This document shows, piece by piece, positions 8,036-16,675 of a DNA stretch of 61,823 bases. A program made the translations under genes and the position numbers. The DNA is from Paludibacteraceae bacterium (GTDB lineage Bacteria; Bacteroidota; Bacteroidia; Bacteroidales; Paludibacteraceae), in the NCBI GenBank assembly GCA_017456885.1, contig JAFTIM010000013.1, positions 1 to 61,823 of the forward strand. Reading direction: 5' to 3'. The first letter of the stretch is position 1, and the number at the start of each line of letters is the position of its first letter. The notes beneath the pieces were generated by a model. That model was not told where the DNA came from, made no database searches, and worked only from the letters and a program-made list of their open reading frames with translations.

Positions 8036-9004
8036 ATGAAAAAGACAACATTAGGAGTTATTGCCATAATGGCATTTTTCAATCTGAATGCACAAAAAAA
8101 CGCTGCGTACATAGCCTATATCGAACAATACAGCGAGATAGCTATGGTAGAACAAGCCCGCCACAAGATACCTGCCAGTATTACACTTGCACAAGCATTG
8201 CTCGAATCGGGCGCAGGCAAAAGTCAGTTGGCACAAGAGAGCAACAACCATTTCGGCATCAAATGTCATTCGAATTGGGAAGGCGAGAAAGTATATCACG
8301 ACGACGACCAAAAAGGAGAATGTTTTCGCAAATACGACAAAGTAATAGAATCGTACGAAGATCACTCGGCTTTTTTGAAACGCGATCGTTATCAAACACT
8401 TTTCACTTACAAAATAACTGATTATAAATCGTGGGCATACGGGTTGAAAGCCGCAGGATATGCCACCGATCCGAAATATCCATCAAAACTGATAAAGATT
8501 ATTGAGGACTATGAGTTGAACCGCTTTGACGACCCTCAAAAAGTAGCACTTGTGGCTCAAAATTTCGACAAAGATGTCGAGGAGCGTATTGCTCGCCAAC
8601 AAGAGAGCAAGTCCGAAGAGATCAGTGTGGCCTCCATGTCGTTCGCAGAACGCAATATGTACCCTATTCACGAAGTGAAGAAAACGAACGGAGTCAAATT
8701 CGTTATTGCACGCCAAAACGATACGTTTGACAATATCGCCCAAGAGTTCGGCATTACCAAACGTGAGCTGATACGCTACAACGACCTGCCGAAAGACACC
8801 ACTATTTGTGCAGGAATGCAATTATATGTTCAGCCCAAGCAATCGAAATCGAAAACAAAAATCTACAAACACGTTATCGATTACGGTGAATCTATGCACA
8901 GCATTTCGCAACAATATGGCATAAAAATGCGGAAGCTATACAAACTTAACAACTTGAAAAAATGGGTACCTGCCGAATACGGCATGACATTAAAATTAAG
9001 ATAA
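8036..9004 (+). CDS. GH73-type N-acetylglucosaminidase with two LysM domains
   Basis: Exported peptidoglycan hydrolase of 322 aa. A signal peptide (about 1-19, ending LNAQ) precedes a glucosaminidase domain (about 30-170) with the FlgJ-like catalytic glutamate in LAQALLESGAGKSQLA (Glu57) and NNHFGIKC. Two LysM modules for glycan binding follow (about 219-263 and 273-322; the second begins KHVIDYGESMHSISQQYGIK). It is predicted to cut between GlcNAc and MurNAc in the periplasm. It heads an operon, with only 3 nt to the DUF4105 gene. Confidence 0.9.
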   Translation: MKKTTLGVIAIMAFFNLNAQKNAAYIAYIEQYSEIAMVEQARHKIPASITLAQALLESGAGKSQLAQESNNHFGIKCHSNWEGEKVYHDDDQKGECFRKYDKVIESYEDHSAFLKRDRYQTLFTYKITDYKSWAYGLKAAGYATDPKYPSKLIKIIEDYELNRFDDPQKVALVAQNFDKDVEERIARQQESKSEEISVASMSFAERNMYPIHEVKKTNGVKFVIARQNDTFDNIAQEFGITKRELIRYNDLPKDTTICAGMQLYVQPKQSKSKTKIYKHVIDYGESMHSISQQYGIKMRKLYKLNNLKKWVPAEYGMTLKLR

Positions 9005-9007
9005 GTA

Positions 9008-10192
9008 ATGCGTAGAATCCTTTTCGCAGCGGTTCTTTTGTGTTGTTCGCTCAATTTGTTTGCAGACATCGAACTGTCCGATAGCGCAAAAGTCAGTATT
9101 TTGACTTGCGAACCAAGCAGTGATGCCGTATATACCTATTTCGGACATACGGCAATTCGCATTCAAGATGCTCAAAACAATATCGATTGGACATTCAATT
9201 ACGGAGTGTTTTCTTTTGACCAGCCGTTTTTTATACCCAAATTTATAAAAGGCACCACCGACTACGAGTTAGGCATATCATATACAGATTCATTTTTAAA
9301 CACCTACAAACAACGAAACTCCACCGTTTTTGAACAGACTTTAAATCTGACAGCCGAAGAAAAGCAGAAACTATGGAATGCCCTGATGCTCAACTACAAA
9401 CCGGAAAACAGAACTTATCGCTACAATTTCGTATTCGACAATTGCGCCACACGCCCATGTACCATGCTCTCTCTTTGCTGCAACGGGGATTTGGTTTACG
9501 GTGGTGTTTTAAGAAAAACAACTTATCGCAAACTTGTAGAAGAGCATGTCGGAGCCGACTCTTGGCTGAAATTCGGTATCGACTTGCTACTTGGTGCCGA
9601 TGCCGACCAAAAGATTGGATTTTGCAACGAAGAATTGTTTCTGCCCCTGTACGTAATGCAGAAAATAAAAAACGCCGTTATTGTCAGCGATGACGAAATT
9701 CGCCCGATTTTACTATCGGAGCAGATTTACGAAACGCCACGAAAAGAGCAAAAAAACTTACCATCAATTTTTAAACCCGCATTTGTTTGCTCGTTGCTAT
9801 TGTTGCTCTCACTCTTGATTTTCATCATCGAAAAAAAGAGAAAAAAGCAAGCTATTTGGTTCGACATCAGTATATTTTCGATAACGGGTCTTATAGGTAT
9901 CGTTATCAGTTATCTTATGCTCTTCTCGGAACATCCGTTAGTGGCAAACAATTGGAATTTGCTTTGGGCAAACCCTTTAAATTTGATTTTTGGTGCTTTA
10001 CTTCTAAAAAAATCTATCAGAAAATATCTCATTTATTATCAATACATTAACTGCGCTCTACTAATAGCAGCTTTGTTAATTTTCGTTGTAAAAATACAAT
10101 CGTTCAACATTGCATTTCTGCCACTGATAACATTGATTTTAATTAGGGCAGCACTCTACATCGGCAACTACAAGAAAAACAGTCCCCAATGA
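9008..10192 (+). CDS. DUF4105 / Lnb-type membrane protein, possible lipoprotein N-acyltransferase
   Basis: Protein of 394 aa with a signal peptide (1-19), a periplasmic DUF4105/Lnb N-terminal domain (about 22-250) and four or five hydrophobic helices from residue 258 to the end. Conserved sites visible: YFGHTAIRI (His47), NYGVFSF and FVFDNCATRP (Cys146), which look like a Cys-His catalytic pair of a papain-like fold. From memory, a Bacteroides protein of this domain type was recently reported as the lipoprotein N-acyltransferase Lnb; assignment of this paralogue is an inference. Its stop codon overlaps the start of the next gene. Confidence 0.75.
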   Translation: MRRILFAAVLLCCSLNLFADIELSDSAKVSILTCEPSSDAVYTYFGHTAIRIQDAQNNIDWTFNYGVFSFDQPFFIPKFIKGTTDYELGISYTDSFLNTYKQRNSTVFEQTLNLTAEEKQKLWNALMLNYKPENRTYRYNFVFDNCATRPCTMLSLCCNGDLVYGGVLRKTTYRKLVEEHVGADSWLKFGIDLLLGADADQKIGFCNEELFLPLYVMQKIKNAVIVSDDEIRPILLSEQIYETPRKEQKNLPSIFKPAFVCSLLLLLSLLIFIIEKKRKKQAIWFDISIFSITGLIGIVISYLMLFSEHPLVANNWNLLWANPLNLIFGALLLKKSIRKYLIYYQYINCALLIAALLIFVVKIQSFNIAFLPLITLILIRAALYIGNYKKNSPQ

Positions 10193-11784
10193 AAAGAATT
10201 TTTTTTTCAATTATCTTTCTACTCGTTATTGCTACTTCATTTGCTGAAAATCGTTTTGAAAAACAATCGCCAAAACTTGTTTTAAACATTGTGGTTGACG
10301 GCATTCAAACGGAGCATATTGCTACGCTTTGGAACTATTTTGACGATAATGGAATAAAACGCATTTTTGGAAATGGAGCTGTATTTACCGAGCAACATTT
10401 CGACTACTATTCAGGCGGAAGTGCAACCGATATGGCAACATTTTCGACAGGTACAACACCCAATTTTCACGGCATCATCGGAAATAGTTTTTTCCGTAAG
10501 AAAACGAAAGAGGTGTTGTCGATTGTTTCCGACGAACGCTATGTCGGCATTGGGACACAAAGCGGCTGTTCGCCCGAAAATTTATATGCCTCCACCGTAA
10601 GCGACGAGTTGAAAGTGGTCAGCAAGGGGGAATCCAAGGTGTACGCAATCGCTCTTGATGCCGAAGATGCAATACCCTTAGGTGGGAGGGCGGCAAATGC
10701 TGCCATTTGGATTGACAATCAGCTCGGAAAAGTTGCCACATCGAGTTATTACAATGCGGGGTTGCCTTTGTGGTGCAACGAAGTCAATACCGATGGTACA
10801 ATAGACCAACTGCTCAATTCGACTTGGACTCCGCTTTTTTCGGCATTCACCTACAAGTATCCCGCCGCAAACGAAACGAACAAAGTAATTCCGTTTGAGT
10901 ACAAAATTGGCAATCAAAAGAATACAGAAAAGGCTGTAAGACTTTTTAAACAAACACCTTACGCAAACAAAATTATGCGTCGGCTCGCCATTAAAGCAAT
11001 AAAAAACGAACAACTCGGCAGCGACAATACACCCGACATTCTATCGGTCAAATTCACCTTAAATCCACCTATCGACATGGCTCACGAACTGCTGACTGCC
11101 GAAAAAGAGGACATGTATCTACGGCTTGATAAAGAGCTGAAAATCCTTCTTGACTCGGTGGAACAATTTGTAGGGTTAAACAACACACTGCTTGTACTCA
11201 CGGGTACTCAATGTATCAATTTGCACCCTGCCACTTTGCAATCACAAAAAATAAACACCGGCGTTTTCAATGCGGGGAGGGCTATGGCTCTGTTGAACAA
11301 CTACCTAATGTTGCTACATGGACAAGGGAACTGGGTAACGGGTTATCATGCAAAAAATATCTATTTAAATGAACGTTTAGCCGAACAGAAGAAAATTGAT
11401 TTTCGTTTAATCGAATACCAAGCACAACGTTTCATGACCGAATTTCAAGGCGTTCAACAAGTATTTGTTGTCAATAACCTACAAAATGCGGGAGGTGATG
11501 CCGAAATAGAAAAAGTAAAAAACAGCATTCACCAGAAGAATTCGGGAACTATTTACTTTACGTTGCTACCCGGTTGGATTGAGGTTGACAACGACAATAA
11601 ACCCATCGGCATATCAGGACGGAGCAGAGTGTCGGCTCCGTTAGTATTTTTTGGTTGGAAAGTTGCCGAGAAAAAAACACATATTCCTGTAACTGCAACA
11701 GACGTTGCTCCAACCATTTCTCAAATTTTAGGGATTACAAAACCAAACGCCTGCACAGGGAGAACCTTAAATGTGTTCGAATAA
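10189..11784 (+). CDS. Alkaline-phosphatase-superfamily protein, probably lacking metal ligands
   Basis: Exported protein of 531 aa (signal peptide about 1-19) with the fold of PafA-like phosphatases and type I phosphodiesterases: IVVDGIQ (Asp37), a GGSATDMATFSTGTTPNFHG nucleophile region (77-94), AIPLGGRAANAAIWID (161-176) and LRLDKELKILLDSV. The TADHG motif that holds two zinc ligands is replaced by TGTQC (338-342), the D-x-x-x-H ligand segment reads NPPIDMAHE (292-300), and the final His segment is missing. So it may be a pseudo-enzyme or bind metal differently. It overlaps the DUF4105 gene by 4 nt (ATGA), implying translational coupling. Confidence 0.8.
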   Translation: MKRIFFSIIFLLVIATSFAENRFEKQSPKLVLNIVVDGIQTEHIATLWNYFDDNGIKRIFGNGAVFTEQHFDYYSGGSATDMATFSTGTTPNFHGIIGNSFFRKKTKEVLSIVSDERYVGIGTQSGCSPENLYASTVSDELKVVSKGESKVYAIALDAEDAIPLGGRAANAAIWIDNQLGKVATSSYYNAGLPLWCNEVNTDGTIDQLLNSTWTPLFSAFTYKYPAANETNKVIPFEYKIGNQKNTEKAVRLFKQTPYANKIMRRLAIKAIKNEQLGSDNTPDILSVKFTLNPPIDMAHELLTAEKEDMYLRLDKELKILLDSVEQFVGLNNTLLVLTGTQCINLHPATLQSQKINTGVFNAGRAMALLNNYLMLLHGQGNWVTGYHAKNIYLNERLAEQKKIDFRLIEYQAQRFMTEFQGVQQVFVVNNLQNAGGDAEIEKVKNSIHQKNSGTIYFTLLPGWIEVDNDNKPIGISGRSRVSAPLVFFGWKVAEKKTHIPVTATDVAPTISQILGITKPNACTGRTLNVFE

Positions 11785-11871
11785 ACAAATTGCAGAGAGC
11801 AAATAGGAATGTACATTTTTGCAATGAGAAATCACATCTCCGAATTTTACGATATTTTATTTAATGTTGAT

Positions 11872-11902
11872 TTTGTAATAGATAAAAAAGTTTCTACCTT
11901 TG
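11872..11902 (+). promoter_or_regulatory. Promoter of tRNA-Pro
   Basis: TTTG at 11872-11875, 19 bp, then TACCTTTG at 11895-11902, an exact Bacteroidota consensus. Start predicted about 11909, a few bases before the mature tRNA. The rest of the gap 11785-11912 shows nothing clear; no terminator is seen after the phosphatase-like gene. Confidence 0.8.
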
Positions 11903-11912
11903 CAAACAAAAA

Positions 11913-11985
11913 CGGGATGTAGCGCAGTTGGTAGCGCACTACGTTCGGGACGTAGGGGTCGGGCGTTCGAGTCGCCTCATCCCGA
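11913..11985 (+). tRNA. tRNA-Pro (anticodon CGG)
   Basis: 73-nt cloverleaf. Acceptor stem CGGGAUG/CAUCCCG with discriminator A; D-arm GCGC/GCGC; anticodon stem CUACG/CGUAG closing the loop UUCGGGA, giving CGG; T-arm with UUCGAGU loop. The initial C of the acceptor stem is typical for proline. No CCA is encoded. It has its own promoter and terminator. Confidence 0.95.
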
Positions 11986-11991
11986 CAAAAG

Positions 11992-12023
11992 AAGAGCGAT
12001 AGAAAAACTATCGCTCTTTTCTT
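11992..12023 (+). terminator. Terminator of tRNA-Pro
   Basis: An 11-bp perfect stem AAGAGCGATAG/CTATCGCTCTT with an AAAAA loop, followed by TTCTTTC. It begins 7 nt after the tRNA. Confidence 0.88.
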
Positions 12024-12024
12024 T

Positions 12025-12058
12025 CATAAAAAAGTGCCGCAACTTTCGCCACGGCACT
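12025..12058 (-). terminator. Terminator of the MFS-ROK operon
   Basis: On the minus strand the stem AGTGCCG/CGGCACT with a 12-nt loop is followed by TTTTTTATG. It lies 25 nt after the ROK kinase stop codon and faces the tRNA-Pro terminator. Confidence 0.8.
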
Positions 12059-12082
12059 CTCAACAAACAATGAAAAAAAATA

Positions 12083-13045
12083 CTATTCTTCTACTTCCCA
12101 ACCAAGAGCACTCGCTCCAAGTACGGCAGCATCGGCCTCTTTGAGCGAAGAGAAAAGCAACTTCACTTTTCCTTTCCAAAGGCGAAGTACGTTTTCTTCC
12201 ATCGCTTCACGCACGGGATTCATAATATAATCGCCAGCTTTAGCCAAACCACCAAACAAAATAATGGCCTCTGGTGCCGAGAATGCGATAAAGTTTGCTA
12301 AACTTTCGCCCAAAATAGTACCTGTAGTTTTGAATATTTCAAGTGCCACTTTATCGCCTTTTACAGCAGCATCGTACACATCTTTACTCTCAATTTTACT
12401 TGCACTCAACTCTCTCAACAAACTCGGTTCGGCACTATTTTCGAGTATCTCTCGTGCCGTACGTGCTACACCCGTAGCCGAAGTGTAACATTCCAAGCAA
12501 CCTTTGCGACCACAACCACATTGACGGCCATTTTTAATAGCAATCGTATGTCCTAATTCGCCGGCAAAGCCATCGTGTCCGTAAACGACCTCTCCATTAA
12601 CAACAATTCCGCTTCCGACACCTGTTCCCAATGTAATCATGATAAAATTTTTCATTCCTTTGGCCACGCCATAAGTCATCTCTCCCACGGCTGCGGCATT
12701 TGCATCATTTGTCAATTTGCAAGGAATACCAATTCTATCCGAAACCAATTTCGAAAAAGGAATCACATCTTTCCAAGGAAGATTAGGAGCAAACTCCACA
12801 TTACCCGTATAATAATTACCATTCGGGGCACCGACTCCAATTCCACGAATCATATCTTTACCCCCAACAGAGTCGATAATTTTCGTCATCTCGGTACAAA
12901 GTTCATCTACATACAGATTCACATCTTTATGAGTCTGGGTTTTAATACTGCTTCTTGCAATAATATGTCCACGAGCATCAACCACACCAAAAACGGTGTT
13001 TGTACCTCCCATATCAATACCAATTACATAAGGTTTTGTTGCCAT
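12083..13045 (-). CDS. ROK-family sugar kinase (glucokinase-like)
   Basis: Cytoplasmic sugar kinase or regulator-fold enzyme of 320 aa. It has the N-terminal ATP motif IGIDMGGTNTVFG, the catalytic aspartate in TNDANAAAVGE (Asp114), GELGH (162-166) and the ROK zinc site CGCGRKGCLE (Cys176, 178, 183). There is no helix-turn-helix at the N-terminus, so it is a kinase and not a NagC-type repressor. Glucose is the likely substrate because the gene is 17 nt behind a glucose/galactose-type transporter, but other hexoses or N-acetylhexosamines cannot be excluded. Confidence 0.9.
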   Translation of the reverse strand: MATKPYVIGIDMGGTNTVFGVVDARGHIIARSSIKTQTHKDVNLYVDELCTEMTKIIDSVGGKDMIRGIGVGAPNGNYYTGNVEFAPNLPWKDVIPFSKLVSDRIGIPCKLTNDANAAAVGEMTYGVAKGMKNFIMITLGTGVGSGIVVNGEVVYGHDGFAGELGHTIAIKNGRQCGCGRKGCLECYTSATGVARTAREILENSAEPSLLRELSASKIESKDVYDAAVKGDKVALEIFKTTGTILGESLANFIAFSAPEAIILFGGLAKAGDYIMNPVREAMEENVLRLWKGKVKLLFSSLKEADAAVLGASALGWEVEE

Positions 13046-13062
13046 CTTTTTACGTTTTTTTA

Positions 13063-14346
13063 TTATTCAACAGAAATATCTTTGTTCACATTTTTACTAC
13101 CTACAAGGGCATACCACAAAATATAAATCAATGCAGCAATTACCAACCAATAGCTATTCAAATAACCAACATAATCGGCTATCAAACCTTGGAAGAATGG
13201 CATAATACCCCCACCGCAAACAAGCGCCATAAAGATACCAGAAGCCATTGCCGTGTATTTACCAAGTCCCTCTGCTGCAAGGTTGAAGATTGCACCCCAC
13301 ATCACCGAAGTACACAATCCGCAAAGCACCATAAACAACATGCTCAAAGGCACAGTAACTTCTACCAATGGGATTGTTACCATAATCTCTGGCATATACA
13401 TCAAGCAAAGCAAAAACGCAATAGCAACACTACTAACTGCTATCATCATATTCTTACTCGAAACTTTTCCACCGATAGAAGCTCCAATAAAACGGCCGAA
13501 CAACATCATCAACCAGTAAAGCCCAACTACCGTACCAGCAATGGCAGGACCTACCAACGGATGGCTCGACATATAAAGATTTGCCATATTTGGAATACCA
13601 ACCTCTACTCCAACGTAGAAGAAAATAGCGATTGCACCAAACACAAAGTGACGGAACGAAAGAGGACTATATTGGTCTTTTTTCCCCTCTACCTTTGCAG
13701 CCAAACGAGCAGTTTTTTCCTCTGCTGTTTCCATGTGAGGTTCAGGGATTGCAGTAAGAATAATTACTACAAAGGCTAACGCAAAGATAGCCATAGCAGT
13801 AATCATTGCAGGAGCAGCATCACCCACTGTTGCAGTCTCGATAGAACCTCCTATCAAATAACCCAACAAAATAGGAGCAATAGTGCCACCCAAAGAGTTG
13901 AGCGTTCCACCTGTTTGAATCAATTGGTTACCACGATTACCACCGCCACCAAGCGTATTCAACATTGGATTTACTACAATATTCAACAAACACATTGAAA
14001 AACCAGCTACAAACGCTCCAGCTACATACACAGCAAAAGCAGAATCGGCGGGGACTGCACCAGCAAGGAATTGGATGCCAACACCAACAAAACCAACCGT
14101 CACAGCCAACAACGATGTAAACTTATAACCCTTGCGACGAAGGATAATACCAGCAGGAATACCCATGCAAGCATAAGCAATAAAGTTTGCCAACGTACCC
14201 AGCTGAGTCAAAGCATTAGGAACATTAAATTGATTTTTCAATATAACGCCCATCGAACCAGCAAAATTGGTTACAAAGGCAATCATAAAGAACAAAAGGA
14301 ACATCACCACAATGGGCAATAGGTTTTTTGAATTTTTTGCACTCAT
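13063..14346 (-). CDS. MFS sugar transporter, FucP/GluP family
   Basis: Inner-membrane sugar:proton symporter of 427 aa with about 12 hydrophobic helices. Family marks include a glycine-rich NPMLNTLGGGGNRGN segment after TM4, TGGTLNSLGGTIAP, and FGRFIGASIGGKVSS. A charged cytoplasmic loop (about 203-223, METAEEKTARLAAKVEGKKD) separates the halves. The family includes glucose/galactose (GluP) and fucose (FucP) transporters; pairing with the ROK kinase favours glucose or a similar hexose. It is the first gene of a two-gene operon. No consensus promoter was found in the 130 bp upstream. Confidence 0.88.
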   Translation of the reverse strand: MSAKNSKNLLPIVVMFLLFFMIAFVTNFAGSMGVILKNQFNVPNALTQLGTLANFIAYACMGIPAGIILRRKGYKFTSLLAVTVGFVGVGIQFLAGAVPADSAFAVYVAGAFVAGFSMCLLNIVVNPMLNTLGGGGNRGNQLIQTGGTLNSLGGTIAPILLGYLIGGSIETATVGDAAPAMITAMAIFALAFVVIILTAIPEPHMETAEEKTARLAAKVEGKKDQYSPLSFRHFVFGAIAIFFYVGVEVGIPNMANLYMSSHPLVGPAIAGTVVGLYWLMMLFGRFIGASIGGKVSSKNMMIAVSSVAIAFLLCLMYMPEIMVTIPLVEVTVPLSMLFMVLCGLCTSVMWGAIFNLAAEGLGKYTAMASGIFMALVCGGGIMPFFQGLIADYVGYLNSYWLVIAALIYILWYALVGSKNVNKDISVE

Positions 14347-14435
14347 TTTTTCGTTTTTTTAATTAATAATAATTCTGATTTGTAAAATTTGGTTGCTAAA
14401 TTACATTTTATTTTGATATCACTCCTATCTTATCC

Positions 14436-14458
14436 ATAAAAAGAGAACGCTGTTTCTC
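14436..14458 (-). terminator. Terminator after the dipeptidyl peptidase gene
   Basis: Minus-strand hairpin GAGAA/TTCTC with a 6-nt loop followed by TTTTTATGG, about 20 nt after the stop codon of the S9 peptidase. The stem is short (5 bp). Confidence 0.6.
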
Positions 14459-14479
14459 ATTTTTTTCGTTTTCCAGATT

Positions 14480-16657
14480 TTAGAGATTTTTAAAAAGGAA
14501 ATGCGCCATCTTCGTGTAAAGATGATAACGCGTATCATCGCCCAAAATGCTGTGATTTTTGTTCGGATAAAGCATCATATCAAACTGAATGCCCGCATTT
14601 ATCAGCGCTTCGGAAAATTGCATCGTATTTTGCAGGTGAACATTGTCGTCGGCAGTGCCATGCACAAGTAGCAAATTCCCCTTGAGGCGTTGCGCTTTAT
14701 CCAAAAGCGTGGACGCTTCGTATCCCTTGTAATTCTCTTGCGGACGGCGCATAAATCGTTCGGTATAAGCCGAATCGTAGAGTTTCCAATCGGTTACAGG
14801 AGCCACTGCAATACCCGCCTTAAACACACCATCGCCATTTGTCATACAAGCCAAAGCCACATAACCGCCATAGCTCCACCCCCAAATACCGATACGAGAG
14901 GCATCTACAAAAGGTAACGAAGTCAGGTAGTTTGCCACAGCCACTTGGTCGGCCACTTCTTGTTTACCCAAATTTCGATAAGTGCATTTACGAAATTGTT
15001 CGCCCCTTGCTCCCGTTCCACGTCCATCGACACACACAACCACATAACCGTTCTCCGCCAAGTAGTATTCCCATCCTATCGACCAGCGATTACGCACCTC
15101 TTGCGACGAAGGACCGCTATATTGTACCATCAGCACAGGATACTTCTTTGACGCATCAAAGTCGGCAGGCTTCAACAGCCAACCATTCAGAGAAATTCCA
15201 TCGGGGGTTGTAAACATTAAAAACTCTTTTTCGGGCAAATTAAGTGCAACAACCTCATTTTTCAATGCGGCATTATCCTCCACAACTCTCATTTTTACTC
15301 CAAGCGAACTATAAACGGAAGTAATCAGAGGTTCCTGTAGCGACGAATAATTATCAATAAAATAGGTTTTGGTCGTATTGAAAAATGCCGTATGGGTACC
15401 CTGCTCTGCCGTCAGACATTTTTTTCGTCCTTTCAAATCGACGGCATACACCTTGCGTTCGAGAGGCGACGACTCCGCCGACTGATAATAGCAAGTCTTT
15501 TTCGTAACATCAAATCCGTAATAATCCGTCACGTCCCATTTCCCTGCGGTTATTTGTTGCAATTTTTGTCCGTTTTGCCAATTATACAGATACAAATGAC
15601 GATAACCATCAGATTCGCTCATCCATATCATACGATTGTCGGGCAACACTTCAAAAGCCCTCAAATTATCGTAATCGACATAATATTTTTCGCTTCGTTC
15701 GGTAAGCGTAATTTTTCCTACCGTCGAGCGCGGATTAAACACAAACATATCCAACTGATTTTGATTCCGATTCAAACGAAACGCAAACAAAGCATCTGCC
15801 GTCGGTCCCCAAGCTATTTTTGGCAAGTAGATGTCTTGTTCGGCACCCAAATCAAGTGTTTTTGTATTTTTATAAAACACATCGTAAACATGTAACGTAG
15901 GACGGGCATTTTTTGTCCCTGCACGAGGATATTTGTAGGTTTGAGTTACGGGATAAGCATCTTCGGCAAGCCGTTCTCCGCCAAACCACTGAAACGAGAA
16001 GGTTTTGACTTCCGACTCGTCTAAACGCACGAATGCCAACAACTTGCTATCGGGCGACCACGAAAACAAACGCGTCTCGCAAAACTCCTCTTCGTACACC
16101 CAATCGGAGACCCCGTTGATTATTTTTCCGCATTCGCCATCTTTAGTTACGGCGATTTCCGTATTAAAATCCAACTTTTTGATATACAAGTTATTGTTAC
16201 GCACAAATGCAACCATGCGTCCGTTAGGCGAAAACTCAGCACATTGCTGTTTGCCTTGCTCCGACAATACATCAAAGGTTCTGCGTTTTCGATTAAATAC
16301 ATAATAATCGGCTTTGAACGAACGGCGATAGATGCTCTCCGCATTGGCATAAAGCAGCACGCGTTGCTCCAAAGAGTCAAGAGCGAAGCCTTCAATAGAG
16401 TCGAAAGGGCAATCTTTTATCTTCGCAATATCAAAAATAGTATCGCAAACATTCCCTTTTTTATACGAATAAACAAGAATTTGTTTTCCATCGTCGGTTA
16501 TACGAGCATAATGCTCGGCATCAGACAAAGGAATCAGCTCCGCCATCGTTTTCGGCACGTAGTGCTTCGAGGTGATTTTACGAAGAAAATCCGACGAAGC
16601 ATCTACTTTTGCAATCGACAAAGTAAAAATCACGAATAAAAAAACTGTTTTCTTCAT
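14480..16657 (-). CDS. Dipeptidyl peptidase IV (S9B serine peptidase)
   Basis: Exported aminopeptidase of 725 aa that removes X-Pro or X-Ala dipeptides. The signal peptide covers about 1-20. An N-terminal beta-propeller (about 30-480) carries DWVYEEEF, the double-glutamate motif that holds the substrate amino group. The C-terminal alpha/beta-hydrolase domain has the full triad: Ser595 in GWSYGG, Asp670 in HGTADDN and His702 in NKNHS. All DPP IV hallmarks are present, so activity is likely; it would feed peptide use in the periplasm. It lies 18 nt behind the TamL-like gene and is probably cotranscribed. Confidence 0.93.
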   Translation of the reverse strand: MKKTVFLFVIFTLSIAKVDASSDFLRKITSKHYVPKTMAELIPLSDAEHYARITDDGKQILVYSYKKGNVCDTIFDIAKIKDCPFDSIEGFALDSLEQRVLLYANAESIYRRSFKADYYVFNRKRRTFDVLSEQGKQQCAEFSPNGRMVAFVRNNNLYIKKLDFNTEIAVTKDGECGKIINGVSDWVYEEEFCETRLFSWSPDSKLLAFVRLDESEVKTFSFQWFGGERLAEDAYPVTQTYKYPRAGTKNARPTLHVYDVFYKNTKTLDLGAEQDIYLPKIAWGPTADALFAFRLNRNQNQLDMFVFNPRSTVGKITLTERSEKYYVDYDNLRAFEVLPDNRMIWMSESDGYRHLYLYNWQNGQKLQQITAGKWDVTDYYGFDVTKKTCYYQSAESSPLERKVYAVDLKGRKKCLTAEQGTHTAFFNTTKTYFIDNYSSLQEPLITSVYSSLGVKMRVVEDNAALKNEVVALNLPEKEFLMFTTPDGISLNGWLLKPADFDASKKYPVLMVQYSGPSSQEVRNRWSIGWEYYLAENGYVVVCVDGRGTGARGEQFRKCTYRNLGKQEVADQVAVANYLTSLPFVDASRIGIWGWSYGGYVALACMTNGDGVFKAGIAVAPVTDWKLYDSAYTERFMRRPQENYKGYEASTLLDKAQRLKGNLLLVHGTADDNVHLQNTMQFSEALINAGIQFDMMLYPNKNHSILGDDTRYHLYTKMAHFLFKNL

Positions 16658-16675
16658 TGTAGTTTATTTTAAACA

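Noticed and set aside
13000-13779. A 259-codon open frame opposite the sugar transporter.
   Set aside because: The transporter's membrane helices are clear on the minus strand; the antisense frame is rich in Asn, His and Thr as expected from reversing such a gene.
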